Part shown: positions 1 through 7,808 of the stretch, piece after piece
Position numbering within the stretch: the stretch's first letter is position 1
Layout: every line of letters begins with the position of its first letter
Origin: an uncultured archaeon
GTDB lineage: Archaea; Thermoproteota; Nitrososphaeria; Nitrososphaerales; CALBXV01
Reading direction: 5' to 3'
Length of the DNA stretch: 11,359 bases
NCBI GenBank assembly: GCA_937890045.1
Contig: CALBXV010000550.1
Span: forward strand, 1 to 11,359
Position numbers and translations under genes: made by a program
The notes under the pieces: generated by a model
The model's database searches: none
What the model saw: only the letters and a program-made list of their open reading frames with translations
What the model was told of the DNA's origin: nothing

Positions 1-1623
1 TGATGTTGTTATAATATTATCAATAGTGGCCGCCGCTATGTCACCAATACTTGCTATATTAGAGATTACTCCTGAGGAGTAAGCACTACCGTTAGCTGCT
101 ACAACCTCCGCTTTAAAATAAGTACTCTTTGGTATGTCACTAAAGGTTGTTGTTATTGGAGCAGCTGTTCCACTTTGAGATATAGTTTGAAATTTGTCTT
201 CGTTTCCATTGTATACATAGGTTCCAGTCTCAGTTGATAGAGAGTAATGTTTAAGACTAACATAATATCTTTCAGCTCCAGGTCCTATTGTTGCAACACT
301 ATGTGATCCTGTTGGGGTTATTCCTTTTACAAGATATACTGAGTTAGTGGCTAGTACTACATAAGTACTTGCAGCTGTAAGATTACTTGTATCTTGTACT
401 TTATATAGAAGTTCAGCGCCCATAGCCATGTTCTGTGTCCAAAAGAATAGCCCAGTTAGATCTTCCGAATTATCATAAACACTTATTAAAGAATACTCTT
501 CAGAATTCGCAGTAGAATCTAATCCATAAACAGTCATTATTGCTGATACATCAGCTTTACGAGCTGCAGTGTTGTTTTGATATGGAACACATAATACCAA
601 GCCAAATCCATTGTCATTACCATCTTGTAACTGTAGCTCTTCGATATCTTTACCCCATTTAGCAACCATAGAACCAGTGCTTGTAGGAAATAAGGGAGAT
701 CCCTGTTTTGTAGAGTTATCGGCAGTTAATTGTACTGATCTTGCAGCATCTACAGGAGTCTCAGCGCTCCAAGATGAAAAGAAAAAAGAACCATAATCAT
801 AGGTATTTAAATCTATAGTATTGGTATAATCTGTTGAGTCAACAGTTAAAGTTAGAGTTAGAGTAAATGTTTTACCAACCTCTGGTATAGTAATTGTTGG
901 CTTTGCAGCTGTTGTACCATTAATATAACTAGTTTTATTTACTGCATTATGTGCTAGACTCCAAGCTCTAGTTGTTCCACCTGATCCAACTTCTACATTA
1001 GGAGGAAGAAATGATATATCCTCTGCTGTAAAAACAGCAGAGCCCCCTGGTGCAGTCAAAGGCTGATGGGTAGAGGTTGCATTAATTAATGGAACGGGAA
1101 CTGCTATTGCAGCCTCGCCGTCAGATACATAACTAATAGGTATTCCTATTACTGCGGTTAACACTATATCATTCTCTCCAGAGGCTGAATAAGTTACTGT
1201 TAAACTAGCTTTTATATATGTAGCAGTAGGAATATTAGTGCTATTCTTAGTTATGACCAGAGAACTAGTAGCGGTGCCTGCTGCTGAAAAACCTTGTCCG
1301 GTTAAATCGTTATCAGGATCAAAAGTCCAATCATAGACGGCTGTCCACCCTCCTGGTAATAGATCGGAGTCACTTCCTACCTCTGTAATTGTTAAATCTT
1401 CTGGACCAAATTTTCCAAAGATAGGTGCATTACTGGAATCTACTGCGCTAGTATATGTAGCAGTATTAGCTGTTGCAACAAACTGAAGTGGCCTAATATA
1501 TCTGTCGCTGGCCATTGCGGAATTGTTTATACTGTTAAAAATTTGATTCAGTCCACTAGGAGTTAAAAAGTTATCAACTCCGGGAGTGAAATACAAACTT
1601 TGTGGAATTATTTCATAAAGCAT
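1..1623 (-). CDS. Ig-like/Fn3-like tail or fibre protein, C-terminus outside window
   Basis: The reading frame is open from an ATG at 1621-1623 to the left edge, giving 541 codons with no stop, so the gene is 3'-truncated here. The start is fixed by an in-frame TAA two codons upstream and an AGGAG eight bases before the ATG. The protein is rich in Thr, Ser, Ala and Val and looks all-beta. Residues about 70-190 read like an Ig- or PKD-type domain (VYDWTF, then a run ending IKASLTVTYSASG). Residues about 190-300 suggest a second one, with alternating TLTLTLTV strands. Residues about 425-530 end in a Fn3-like strand pattern (YFKAEVVAANGSAYSSG). There is no signal peptide or membrane segment. Such modules are common in phage tail fibres and decoration proteins and often bind carbohydrate. 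Its place just after the baseplate genes matches the fibre position (P2 gpH-like). That role is inferred; it could instead be a further baseplate or adhesin-like structural protein. Confidence 0.8.
   Translation of the reverse strand, partial: MLYEIIPQSLYFTPGVDNFLTPSGLNQIFNSINNSAMASDRYIRPLQFVATANTATYTSAVDSSNAPIFGKFGPEDLTITEVGSDSDLLPGGWTAVYDWTFDPDNDLTGQGFSAAGTATSSLVITKNSTNIPTATYIKASLTVTYSASGENDIVLTAVIGIPISYVSDGEAAIAVPVPLINATSTHQPLTAPGGSAVFTAEDISFLPPNVEVGSGGTTRAWSLAHNAVNKTSYINGTTAAKPTITIPEVGKTFTLTLTLTVDSTDYTNTIDLNTYDYGSFFFSSWSAETPVDAARSVQLTADNSTKQGSPLFPTSTGSMVAKWGKDIEELQLQDGNDNGFGLVLCVPYQNNTAARKADVSAIMTVYGLDSTANSEEYSLISVYDNSEDLTGLFFWTQNMAMGAELLYKVQDTSNLTAASTYVVLATNSVYLVKGITPTGSHSVATIGPGAERYYVSLKHYSLSTETGTYVYNGNEDKFQTISQSGTAAPITTTFSDIPKSTYFKAEVVAANGSAYSSGVISNIASIGDIAAATIDNIITTS
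845..868. repeat. short imperfect hexamer repeat inside CDS
   Basis: Two perfect GTTAGA units (851-856, 857-862) are flanked by near-copies GTTAAA and GTAAAT on the plus strand. On the coding strand they encode the alternating Thr-Leu run of a beta strand. This may be simple coding bias for a beta strand rather than a functional repeat. Confidence 0.45.
1021..1042. repeat. perfect 9-bp inverted repeat with 4-nt loop
   Basis: CTCTGCTGT (1021-1029) and ACAGCAGAG (1034-1042) are exact reverse complements separated by AAAA (TTTT on the coding strand). The stem has five G:C pairs. It lies in the frame of the Ig-like protein, encoding SAVFTAE between Gly and Asp. No U-tract follows on either strand, so it is not a standard intrinsic terminator. 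A role in mRNA folding is possible but not shown. Confidence 0.6.
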
Positions 1624-1631
1624 TTTTTAAT

Positions 1632-1636
1632 CTCCT
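1632..1636 (-). promoter_or_regulatory. Shine-Dalgarno overlapping upstream stop codon
   Basis: AGGAG on the minus strand lies eight bases before the ATG at 1621-1623 and shares bases with the TAG stop (1635-1637) of the 1417-residue gene. The ribosome ending that gene sits on the binding site of the next, which favours coupled translation. Confidence 0.8.
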
Positions 1637-4600
1637 ATGCTAGGCATTGTATTATTAAAGTAGTATTTATATTTACATCTTCGCTTGGCGAATCTTCTCC
1701 CTCTTGGGTAGTTTGGATCGTTAAAGTTACATCATCTGTTATATTAGATATGTCAATTGGAATTAGAACCTCCCCACCAACATTAGTATATGGAGTAACA
1801 CCTGGATATATTACAGATACATCGTTATCATCTTCAATCTGGACAACTGCATTATGTACATATCCGCCCTCAGAGTCCTTTACAGTTACTTTAATCATGA
1901 ACGGATCTGGAATAGCTCCATCTTTTACAGCTAATTCTTGAGGAATAGCTGTTATTGTACTATATACTGAATCAATGTCTCCTACAGCAAAAATCTTTTT
2001 ATCGGGTAACAGGTCTGATGTGATTGTTATACCTGTATCATACTCAGTTGTAGAATCATTTGTATAGTATAGATCATGATAATCACTAGTATTTGAAAAA
2101 TCTGCCACTATTACCTCTGCATTATCAACAATTGAGTTTGTTAATCTAAAATATGGATCTGGATCAGAAGAGGGCTTTGAGGTAGCAGTAAAGGTGTAGT
2201 CATCCAAAAAGTTTACTACTTCAGAATGGTAGGGCTTAGCATCAACCAAAGATTGTAGATCTGTTGACATATCAACCATTGGTCTTAATAGACCCTCACG
2301 ATATTGTAAATAATTATATTGTTGTTTAAATGATTCTCCCTCTACTACATTAGTCATTTGTCGTGTTCCATCTGTCCAAGTATAAGCTGTCCATGTTCCT
2401 GATAATCCAGTTACACAATCAGTTTGTAGATAACCGCCTGGTTGAAAAACTTCTACACTATTTACTACACATTGTCCATGTAAAATACAATCATCTTCAT
2501 TATCATAGGCAGGCCCTTGAGGATATGTATAATTAGCAGGACCACAGCCTCCATCTATATTATTCTGCTCATCATTTTCATCATCCCCTTCATTTACTAA
2601 TATATTTTCAATATGTAATCTTCCTGCAACGGGAGATGCTCCCGTGGGGCCATCTCTTGTTAATATATTCTCATCAGGTACAGACTCAGTTAATAAATCA
2701 TAAGAGGGTATAGTTGGATAAAGAAAAAATTCTCCATTCTTATAATAAAAAGTTCCTGTTTTTAGAACTATAGAGTCCTCATTTATATTGTAAGATACAA
2801 GGGGTTCTTCCCTTTTACTTATTACTTCTAAGGCATCTAGCGTAGTTCCAGTAGTAAATGCTGTATAAGTATCGGTCCAAGTGTTACCATCATCAATGCA
2901 TTCGCGTTGAGTGGTCCACTGAGTATCTGAACATAAACCATTAGCATAAGTAGAAGCATCAAAAGTAGTCGGAACTCCAGTTTTAATGGATTCTCCATCT
3001 TGCCAACGATATTTATCCCATATAAATTCATCCCATTTAAATTTGAAATCACGAGTACTAAGAAGATCTGTTATGGCAGCTGAGTGAGTTGCATAATCTG
3101 CTTTTTGAATATCAGTAATTTGTATATCAGCAGTAGAGGGTGTTTTTTTATTTTGAATTGATAATGTTTCTTCTACATATTTATAGTTGAAATTTCTTGG
3201 AGAAGAATTATCTATATAAGTATTTCCTGGATCACTGGTATAATAAGCGGCAGTAACATCTGTTAAACTATTACTATTAAATGTAGAGACATCTACAATC
3301 AAGCGTCCATAGTTACTACTTTTATCTTCGTAGTTTATATCAGATATAGTTCCTACATCAAGGGAAACCTTACTTTTATATTTTACAAGATAAGAATGAG
3401 TTTCACTTTGATTAGGAATAGTTAACGTTGAATAATGAAGGGCTGGATTAGAAGAGTCTGAAGTTACATTAGACAATACTATAGCAGTTTGATCCAGTGC
3501 TGTATTTTGGGTAATATCTCTAATAGATATTAATCCTGAGGGATCTGCTCCCACAGTTCCCTCCATAAGAGTAGGTAAACTTACAGTTTCGTCAGTGGCG
3601 TCAAGAGTAGAAACCAATGTTTCTTCTACGATGATAAAGGAATAGGAGGTAGTTATGGCATTTAAAGTATCTACATAATAACTAGTCTCATTAAAACAAG
3701 CTGATAAGCCATCAATAGCTTTTTGTTTGTTTGTATCACCCTTTGCCTGAACAACATTGGAGATTCTATTAAGATATTCTTCCAAAGACTCATTATACCA
3801 TCTTTCATTTCCTATCACTCTGCCCCAGTGATCTAAAGTATGTTCAACAAGTAGTGTTTCTGGAGTATGGCCTAGAGCAGAGGGATCTTCACCAAAATAG
3901 AAAAAAGAATTGGTATCACTATCTGCATTTTCTAATTCTGTATAAACTTTTCTTTCTGGTACTAGCTTATATACTCCATCCCCTGCTATTAATATTTCCC
4001 CCTTTTTATTAAAGGTAAAAGCTATGGGATTGGCTATTGTACTATCAAGATCTATTTGCAAGATTTCTTCTTCATCATGGATAGAATAAAAAGTTAAAAA
4101 ATAATCTCCTTCTAAGACAGATAATAGTACAAAATATTCCTTAAATCTTCTAACAGATAGCGGCGTATGAGAATCGGGAACAGCCCATCTATTTAATAAT
4201 GTGCCAACAAGGGAGCGAGTTTCTACATGTTGCTTATTTACTGATAGTAATGCTTGATCAAAATCATCTTCTTCAATATATTTTGTTCTAGGATACCAAG
4301 CTAATGATTCTGGATAGGCATTCTGTCCAATATATAGACTAGATGTTTCAGGAGTCCTAACTAAATCTAGGGAGTATTCTATCCATGTTCCATTGGTAGT
4401 TTGTTCTGTCCATGAACCGGTAAAGTACCACGATGTATAAGATTGAATTTCAGCTAGATAGCTATAGTATTGTGTATCTCCATTATTATCAACATATGTT
4501 ATAGGACTATTAGCTGCTGCACTATTAATTGTGTGTTGAAAGTTGTATGAAGTATAAAATTGTAAAGGTCCTATATCCCAGGAATGATTAGCAAAAACCA

Positions 4601-5888
4601 GTAAACCATTATCAGTTAAAGTATAATATAAGCTATCTTCCCACTCTTCCTCTGCTGTCAATTCCTCAACTGTTCCTTTACTAAATGGCTTGTTCCATAC
4701 ACTGTTAGTAAGAAAACAGTGTGTAACTTCAGCTCCGCTTTCAGGAGTAAAAGGAAGAAGAGCACTCCAATATGGTACATCAGAACTATTCAGACCTCCA
4801 TAACTTAGATTTACAGTATCAAACTTATGTACGCGTTTAAAAAGAGCAGTTCCTTTTACGGCAGTTCCAACATTTACAAATTCTTTTTTAAATAAGACAG
4901 TATATGGAGTTAGATTACCATACGCATCTTCATAGTTTGTAGGTCCTGCTATATGTTCAGGAACTAGTAACTCATAGCCTTCATTATTAACTAGTTCATA
5001 TCCTGGAGGAAAGATAGGTAAAATAAATGGTATATTTGCTGAAGAGGTTGTAGTTAAAACACTATGTATATCTTTTAGATATGTAAAGGAGTAGAGCTTT
5101 TCAAAAGGAGAGTATTCATACTCTACTATAAGTTTTGCAGTTAAAAGATAATCTTGAAAAATGGTAATAGTATTAGTTGTGCTGTTATATGAGAACTCAT
5201 TATCACTTAATTCATATGGATATTCTCCCTCAGCATTTTGTACTAGTGGAGCAATAACTTTAACTGAACTTGTTTTAACATATAGATTTGCAAGAGTATA
5301 TTGTCCTGTGCCATTATCTAAAAGTGTTAGAGTTACCCACTCATCCTTCTCAGCATTATCTATATCTTGGAATTTTGTATCAAGAGATATAGTATCTATA
5401 ATTGAAAAAGAAGTATCAGTAATTAGTAATTGTTGATCAAACCATGTAGTTCCGTCTAATAAAAATACAAAACCCTCATCTATTTTTTTAGAGACATCAT
5501 CATCTATATAATATAACGGATTAGCAAAAGCAATATCTAAAGCATCCTCTCCTCCAAGTGAGGCAGAAATATCAGCAAGAGGAGTTGTTAAATCTGTATA
5601 TCCTGTGGGTAGACCAAAGGTAAAATCAAAAATAGTACGTTTTTCAAAGCCTGTGAAGACAGTATCAGAATCAATATTTAGCCAATATACAGAGGCAGGA
5701 AGATATAAATTAGAAGTCGATGGAATAATATTCCATTTAGTTTCTTCTATATCTTTAGAAATATAATCAATTTCTACTGAGGGAATGTTGAGGAGTTTAT
5801 ATAAAACAGAATCGGTAGTAGTATTTACAAAACTAGGAAGTTTATTTAGTTCAGTAGCTGCTACAGCACTTTTATAGTATTTATTCAT
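1635..5888 (-). CDS. very large baseplate/tail structural protein (gpI/gp7 position)
   Basis: This 1417-residue protein directly follows the J-like gene, the place of P2 gpI or T4 gp7, so it probably attaches to the baseplate wedge. The start is fixed: an in-frame TAG lies three codons upstream, and the ATG sits eight bases inside the J gene with no visible Shine-Dalgarno. The first 50 residues look helical, followed by long beta-rich stretches. Residues about 685-733 (LDHWGRVIGNERWYNESLEE onward) resemble the 'LDxxGxxxGxxRxxxESxxxY' helical region seen in gpI/J-type baseplate proteins. Residues 951-965 carry a Trp-Asp pentapeptide repeat. Residues 986-1004 and 1115-1166 hold most of the cysteines in C-x(n)-C-x(6-7)-W patterns. 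Residues about 1320-1417 look like a bacterial Ig-like (Big_1-type) domain (IKVTVKDSEGG, NVGGEVLIPI). Residues about 573-644 have propeller-like strands, weakly. No enzymatic motif is seen. The structural role is fairly sure; the specific homology is not. Confidence 0.85.
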   Translation of the reverse strand: MNKYYKSAVAATELNKLPSFVNTTTDSVLYKLLNIPSVEIDYISKDIEETKWNIIPSTSNLYLPASVYWLNIDSDTVFTGFEKRTIFDFTFGLPTGYTDLTTPLADISASLGGEDALDIAFANPLYYIDDDVSKKIDEGFVFLLDGTTWFDQQLLITDTSFSIIDTISLDTKFQDIDNAEKDEWVTLTLLDNGTGQYTLANLYVKTSSVKVIAPLVQNAEGEYPYELSDNEFSYNSTTNTITIFQDYLLTAKLIVEYEYSPFEKLYSFTYLKDIHSVLTTTSSANIPFILPIFPPGYELVNNEGYELLVPEHIAGPTNYEDAYGNLTPYTVLFKKEFVNVGTAVKGTALFKRVHKFDTVNLSYGGLNSSDVPYWSALLPFTPESGAEVTHCFLTNSVWNKPFSKGTVEELTAEEEWEDSLYYTLTDNGLLVFANHSWDIGPLQFYTSYNFQHTINSAAANSPITYVDNNGDTQYYSYLAEIQSYTSWYFTGSWTEQTTNGTWIEYSLDLVRTPETSSLYIGQNAYPESLAWYPRTKYIEEDDFDQALLSVNKQHVETRSLVGTLLNRWAVPDSHTPLSVRRFKEYFVLLSVLEGDYFLTFYSIHDEEEILQIDLDSTIANPIAFTFNKKGEILIAGDGVYKLVPERKVYTELENADSDTNSFFYFGEDPSALGHTPETLLVEHTLDHWGRVIGNERWYNESLEEYLNRISNVVQAKGDTNKQKAIDGLSACFNETSYYVDTLNAITTSYSFIIVEETLVSTLDATDETVSLPTLMEGTVGADPSGLISIRDITQNTALDQTAIVLSNVTSDSSNPALHYSTLTIPNQSETHSYLVKYKSKVSLDVGTISDINYEDKSSNYGRLIVDVSTFNSNSLTDVTAAYYTSDPGNTYIDNSSPRNFNYKYVEETLSIQNKKTPSTADIQITDIQKADYATHSAAITDLLSTRDFKFKWDEFIWDKYRWQDGESIKTGVPTTFDASTYANGLCSDTQWTTQRECIDDGNTWTDTYTAFTTGTTLDALEVISKREEPLVSYNINEDSIVLKTGTFYYKNGEFFLYPTIPSYDLLTESVPDENILTRDGPTGASPVAGRLHIENILVNEGDDENDEQNNIDGGCGPANYTYPQGPAYDNEDDCILHGQCVVNSVEVFQPGGYLQTDCVTGLSGTWTAYTWTDGTRQMTNVVEGESFKQQYNYLQYREGLLRPMVDMSTDLQSLVDAKPYHSEVVNFLDDYTFTATSKPSSDPDPYFRLTNSIVDNAEVIVADFSNTSDYHDLYYTNDSTTEYDTGITITSDLLPDKKIFAVGDIDSVYSTITAIPQELAVKDGAIPDPFMIKVTVKDSEGGYVHNAVVQIEDDNDVSVIYPGVTPYTNVGGEVLIPIDISNITDDVTLTIQTTQEGEDSPSEDVNINTTLIIQCLA
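2391..2546 (-). other. cysteine-rich segment (residues 1115-1166)
   Basis: Inside the large structural protein, four cysteines fall within about 45 residues: GGCGP, DDCILHGQC and QTDCVTGLSGTW. The last part repeats the C-x(6-7)-W ending of the segment at 2874-2933. An acidic, Asn-rich stretch precedes it, which might bind Ca2+. Disulfide or metal stabilisation of a small surface domain is inferred only. Confidence 0.5.
2874..2933 (-). other. C-x(10)-C-x(6)-W motif (residues 986-1005)
   Basis: The peptide CSDTQWTTQRECIDDGNTW has two cysteines and a closing Trp. It resembles a small 'C...TxxxC...GxTW' pattern that I associate, from general familiarity and not from a search, with environmental phage structural proteins. 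It may form a disulfide-bonded hairpin. Confidence 0.5.
2994..3038 (-). repeat. Trp-Asp pentapeptide repeat (residues 951-965)
   Basis: Three consecutive five-residue units read KWDEF, IWDKY, RWQDG in the large structural protein. The codons are related but not identical, so this is a protein-level repeat rather than a recent DNA duplication. It may mark a surface loop or a short solenoid turn. Confidence 0.6.
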
Positions 5889-7086
5889 ATTCTGCTACAC
5901 AGAAACTTATTAAATCAGAAGATGAAAACCATTTTTCAAATTCAGTAAGTTTCTTTCGTCCTAGTCCTACTATTTCATTATTAATAATTTTATCTTCTAA
6001 AACCGAATAGTTTCCAATTTTTAATTCTTTTACTTTAGCATTAAGAATATCTTCATGATCTAATGCTAAACGAAGCAATATTATAGGATCTAGAGATGCA
6101 CCTCTACCAATATTATTTATAGTATTCATAATATCAGTGGTAGTGCTTCCTCCAAGACTAGTTAATAAGTCTGCAGCAACCACTCCATCTCTAGCTAGAA
6201 CTTCTATATCAATTGTAACAGCTTTGTAAGTTGGATATTCGACATAGCCCTTAACTCCAAGTGCTACTTCTCTATCTATTACTGCTTGTACCTCTTGAAT
6301 TAATAAGGGAGAGACAATAGGGGAAGTAGAGTCTATAAATACATTAAAAGTTCCAGTTCCTCTTTTAGCAGGTAAAAGTGTTGCATTAGCTACACCTGGT
6401 AGATCAAATAATAAACTTATAAGCCCTTCTTTATTAGTACCTATATTTTCTCCAAAAATATCTTGTAGAGCTAATTGTAAATCAGAATCTCTCTGTGTTA
6501 ATGTTCCAGAAGCTATTGCAAATTTATTAGAAACTTCTATAAGTTCTATTTCAGCATCTGTTAAATCTAGAGAGTCCTCTAATTCATGCTTTATTAATTC
6601 GTTTTCAACTACATTCATAAATGCGCCGAGAGTAAGAGCTTCTACAGGAACAAAAACTACAGAAGGAGCCGTAGCTGGGATAGTTACATCAGCTGTTGTT
6701 TTATATCTTTTTCCTGCAGTATCATTAGTTATAATTGCTCCTTCAGGTACTACAACAGCAGCTCCAGAATTAACAGTTGATCGATTAGAATCAGCAATAA
6801 AAAAGTGTACATTATTTGTCGAATCATCTTTTGCAATATTTTCGGTTCCTCTAACAATCCCAAAAAAGGATGCCCATAAGTCTAAATCTGCTCCTTGTGC
6901 ATCTAATGGAAGTAATGTGTTATAGGTAGTATCTAGGTCTGTATAAATATTATAAATTACAATACTTAGCATATTTAGAAGAGCGTGTTCTGGAGTACCT
7001 GCTACTACATTATCAAAACCTGCTGCTGTAAAATAGCTTTGTAATGATTGTGTAACTTCGTCTATTGTTTTAAGTATATATGGCAT
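5881..7086 (-). CDS. baseplate J / gp6-like wedge protein
   Basis: This is the clearest call in the window. The protein belongs to the Baseplate_J family (P2 gpJ, T4 gp6), which forms the inner ring of the contractile-tail baseplate and links hub to wedges. Its 401 residues fit the family. The N-terminal helical part carries the family pattern 'GTPEHALLN...DAQGADLDLWASFFGIVRG' (residues about 30-80). Residues about 105-160 give the beta part with VVVPEGAIITND, a thymine-rich-coded TTADVTIPA run and LGAFMNVVENEL. Residues about 220-290 hold the DLPGVANATLLPAKRGTGTF and VKGYVEYPTYKAVTIDI signatures. The start ATG has an AGGAG six bases upstream, within the last codons of the preceding gene. Its 3' end overlaps the next gene by eight bases. 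No transmembrane or secretion signal is present, as expected for a protein assembled in the cytoplasm. Confidence 0.95.
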   Translation of the reverse strand: MPYILKTIDEVTQSLQSYFTAAGFDNVVAGTPEHALLNMLSIVIYNIYTDLDTTYNTLLPLDAQGADLDLWASFFGIVRGTENIAKDDSTNNVHFFIADSNRSTVNSGAAVVVPEGAIITNDTAGKRYKTTADVTIPATAPSVVFVPVEALTLGAFMNVVENELIKHELEDSLDLTDAEIELIEVSNKFAIASGTLTQRDSDLQLALQDIFGENIGTNKEGLISLLFDLPGVANATLLPAKRGTGTFNVFIDSTSPIVSPLLIQEVQAVIDREVALGVKGYVEYPTYKAVTIDIEVLARDGVVAADLLTSLGGSTTTDIMNTINNIGRGASLDPIILLRLALDHEDILNAKVKELKIGNYSVLEDKIINNEIVGLGRKKLTEFEKWFSSSDLISFCVAEYE

Positions 7087-7088
7087 TA

Positions 7089-7808
7089 TTATCTCCTTAA
7101 TAAGTATGGGTTGGTTTCGGCTGCTAAGTTTGCTCTATCGGCTGGCCACAGCTCCATTCGTATCCATTTAGTTTCCGGTACTGCAGTATTTAAGTTTAGT
7201 TGTTTATCAAAGTCATTTAGTGTATAATCCAATATAGGAGTTCCAGTTTGATCTACTTGAGAATTAACTTTATATAGTCTATGAGCATATAAAGTATCAG
7301 AATCAATCTCAATACTATTTTCTTCATTACATCTATCATAAACATAAGAAACATTATAAACTAGTCTTCCTGTTCCTCGTATGTATACTGCAGTAATTAT
7401 ATGAGCAAATTCTTCCAACTCTGGTTCCGTGGTAGTTACTCTAACTAAACGTCCTTTTGAAACATGAAATCTCCAAACAATATCCTCCCCACCTAAAGAG
7501 ATAGTAGTTTCTAAAAAACGTGGATCTATTTGTTCTGTTGATACAGTAGCCCCGGGAAGTAAATAAGAAGCAGTTAATGATTCTTGTAATGTATTATCAA
7601 ACTCTGCAGTGTCGAATTCGTCAATATACATTTTACCAAATATACTTAATGATAGATTTCCAAAGAATTTATCAAATTTATATGATCCTTTTTTAGTATC
7701 AAAAAACATGTGAAGTCTATCTAGTTCTGCTTCATATTCTATTACATCATATAGACTTCCATCTGTATTTGTTTGAACCGCACCATATTGATCAAAACCT
7801 AGATTCAT
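7089..7808 (-). CDS. putative gp25/gpW-like baseplate wedge protein
   Basis: The product is 239 residues. Its start overlaps the stop of the upstream gene as ATGA, with a GAGGT nine bases before it. Residues about 28-100 loosely follow the GPW/gp25 pattern: an N-terminal helix (EAELDRLHMFF), then DTKKGSYKFDKFFGNLSLSI, comparable to the family's 'T..GE....PxFG..L', then another helix and a beta strand after a proline-glycine turn. P2 gpW and T4 gp25 are usually about 115-135 residues, so this would have an added C-terminal beta-rich half (VYIRGTGRLVYNVSYVYD). It lies immediately before the J gene, exactly where gpW/gp25 normally is. The T4 gp25 EPR core motif is not visible, so the match leans on position. 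It could instead be an unrelated baseplate protein. Confidence 0.8.
   Translation of the reverse strand: MNLGFDQYGAVQTNTDGSLYDVIEYEAELDRLHMFFDTKKGSYKFDKFFGNLSLSIFGKMYIDEFDTAEFDNTLQESLTASYLLPGATVSTEQIDPRFLETTISLGGEDIVWRFHVSKGRLVRVTTTEPELEEFAHIITAVYIRGTGRLVYNVSYVYDRCNEENSIEIDSDTLYAHRLYKVNSQVDQTGTPILDYTLNDFDKQLNLNTAVPETKWIRMELWPADRANLAAETNPYLLRR
7093..7097 (-). promoter_or_regulatory. Shine-Dalgarno of the J gene, inside preceding CDS
   Basis: AAGGAGAT on the minus strand is formed by the last Arg codons and the TAA stop of the 239-residue gene and lies six bases before the J-gene ATG. It is the strongest ribosome binding site in the window. Confidence 0.85.

Noticed and set aside
1600..1941. 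Plus-strand open frame of 113 codons opposite the gene junction
   Set aside because: It is antisense to the C-terminal Ig-like domain and the next gene's start, has no family resemblance, and is explained as a shadow frame. The other plus-strand frames (611-796, 5161-5436, 7962-8291, 10390-10638) are rejected for the same reason.
2837..3052. Second minus-strand frame inside the large structural gene (also 10686-10970 in the hub gene)
   Set aside because: Each lies fully within a long, well-supported gene in another frame, with low-complexity Leu/Ile-rich translation and no convincing ribosome binding site.
3960..4170. Beta-propeller in the large structural protein
   Set aside because: One or two blade-like strand sets (GEILIAGDGVYKLV) are visible, but not the repeated blades a propeller needs; kept only as a remark.
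4961..4997. Inverted repeat GAACTAGT ... ACTAGTTC
   Set aside because: Both arms encode parts of a locally repeated peptide (GYELVNNEGYELL) and the pairing is AT-rich with a 21-base loop; best explained by coding.
5545..5567. Peptide SLGGED shared by the 1417-residue and 239-residue proteins
   Set aside because: Flanking residues are unrelated and most codons differ, so a chance match is more likely than a shared domain.
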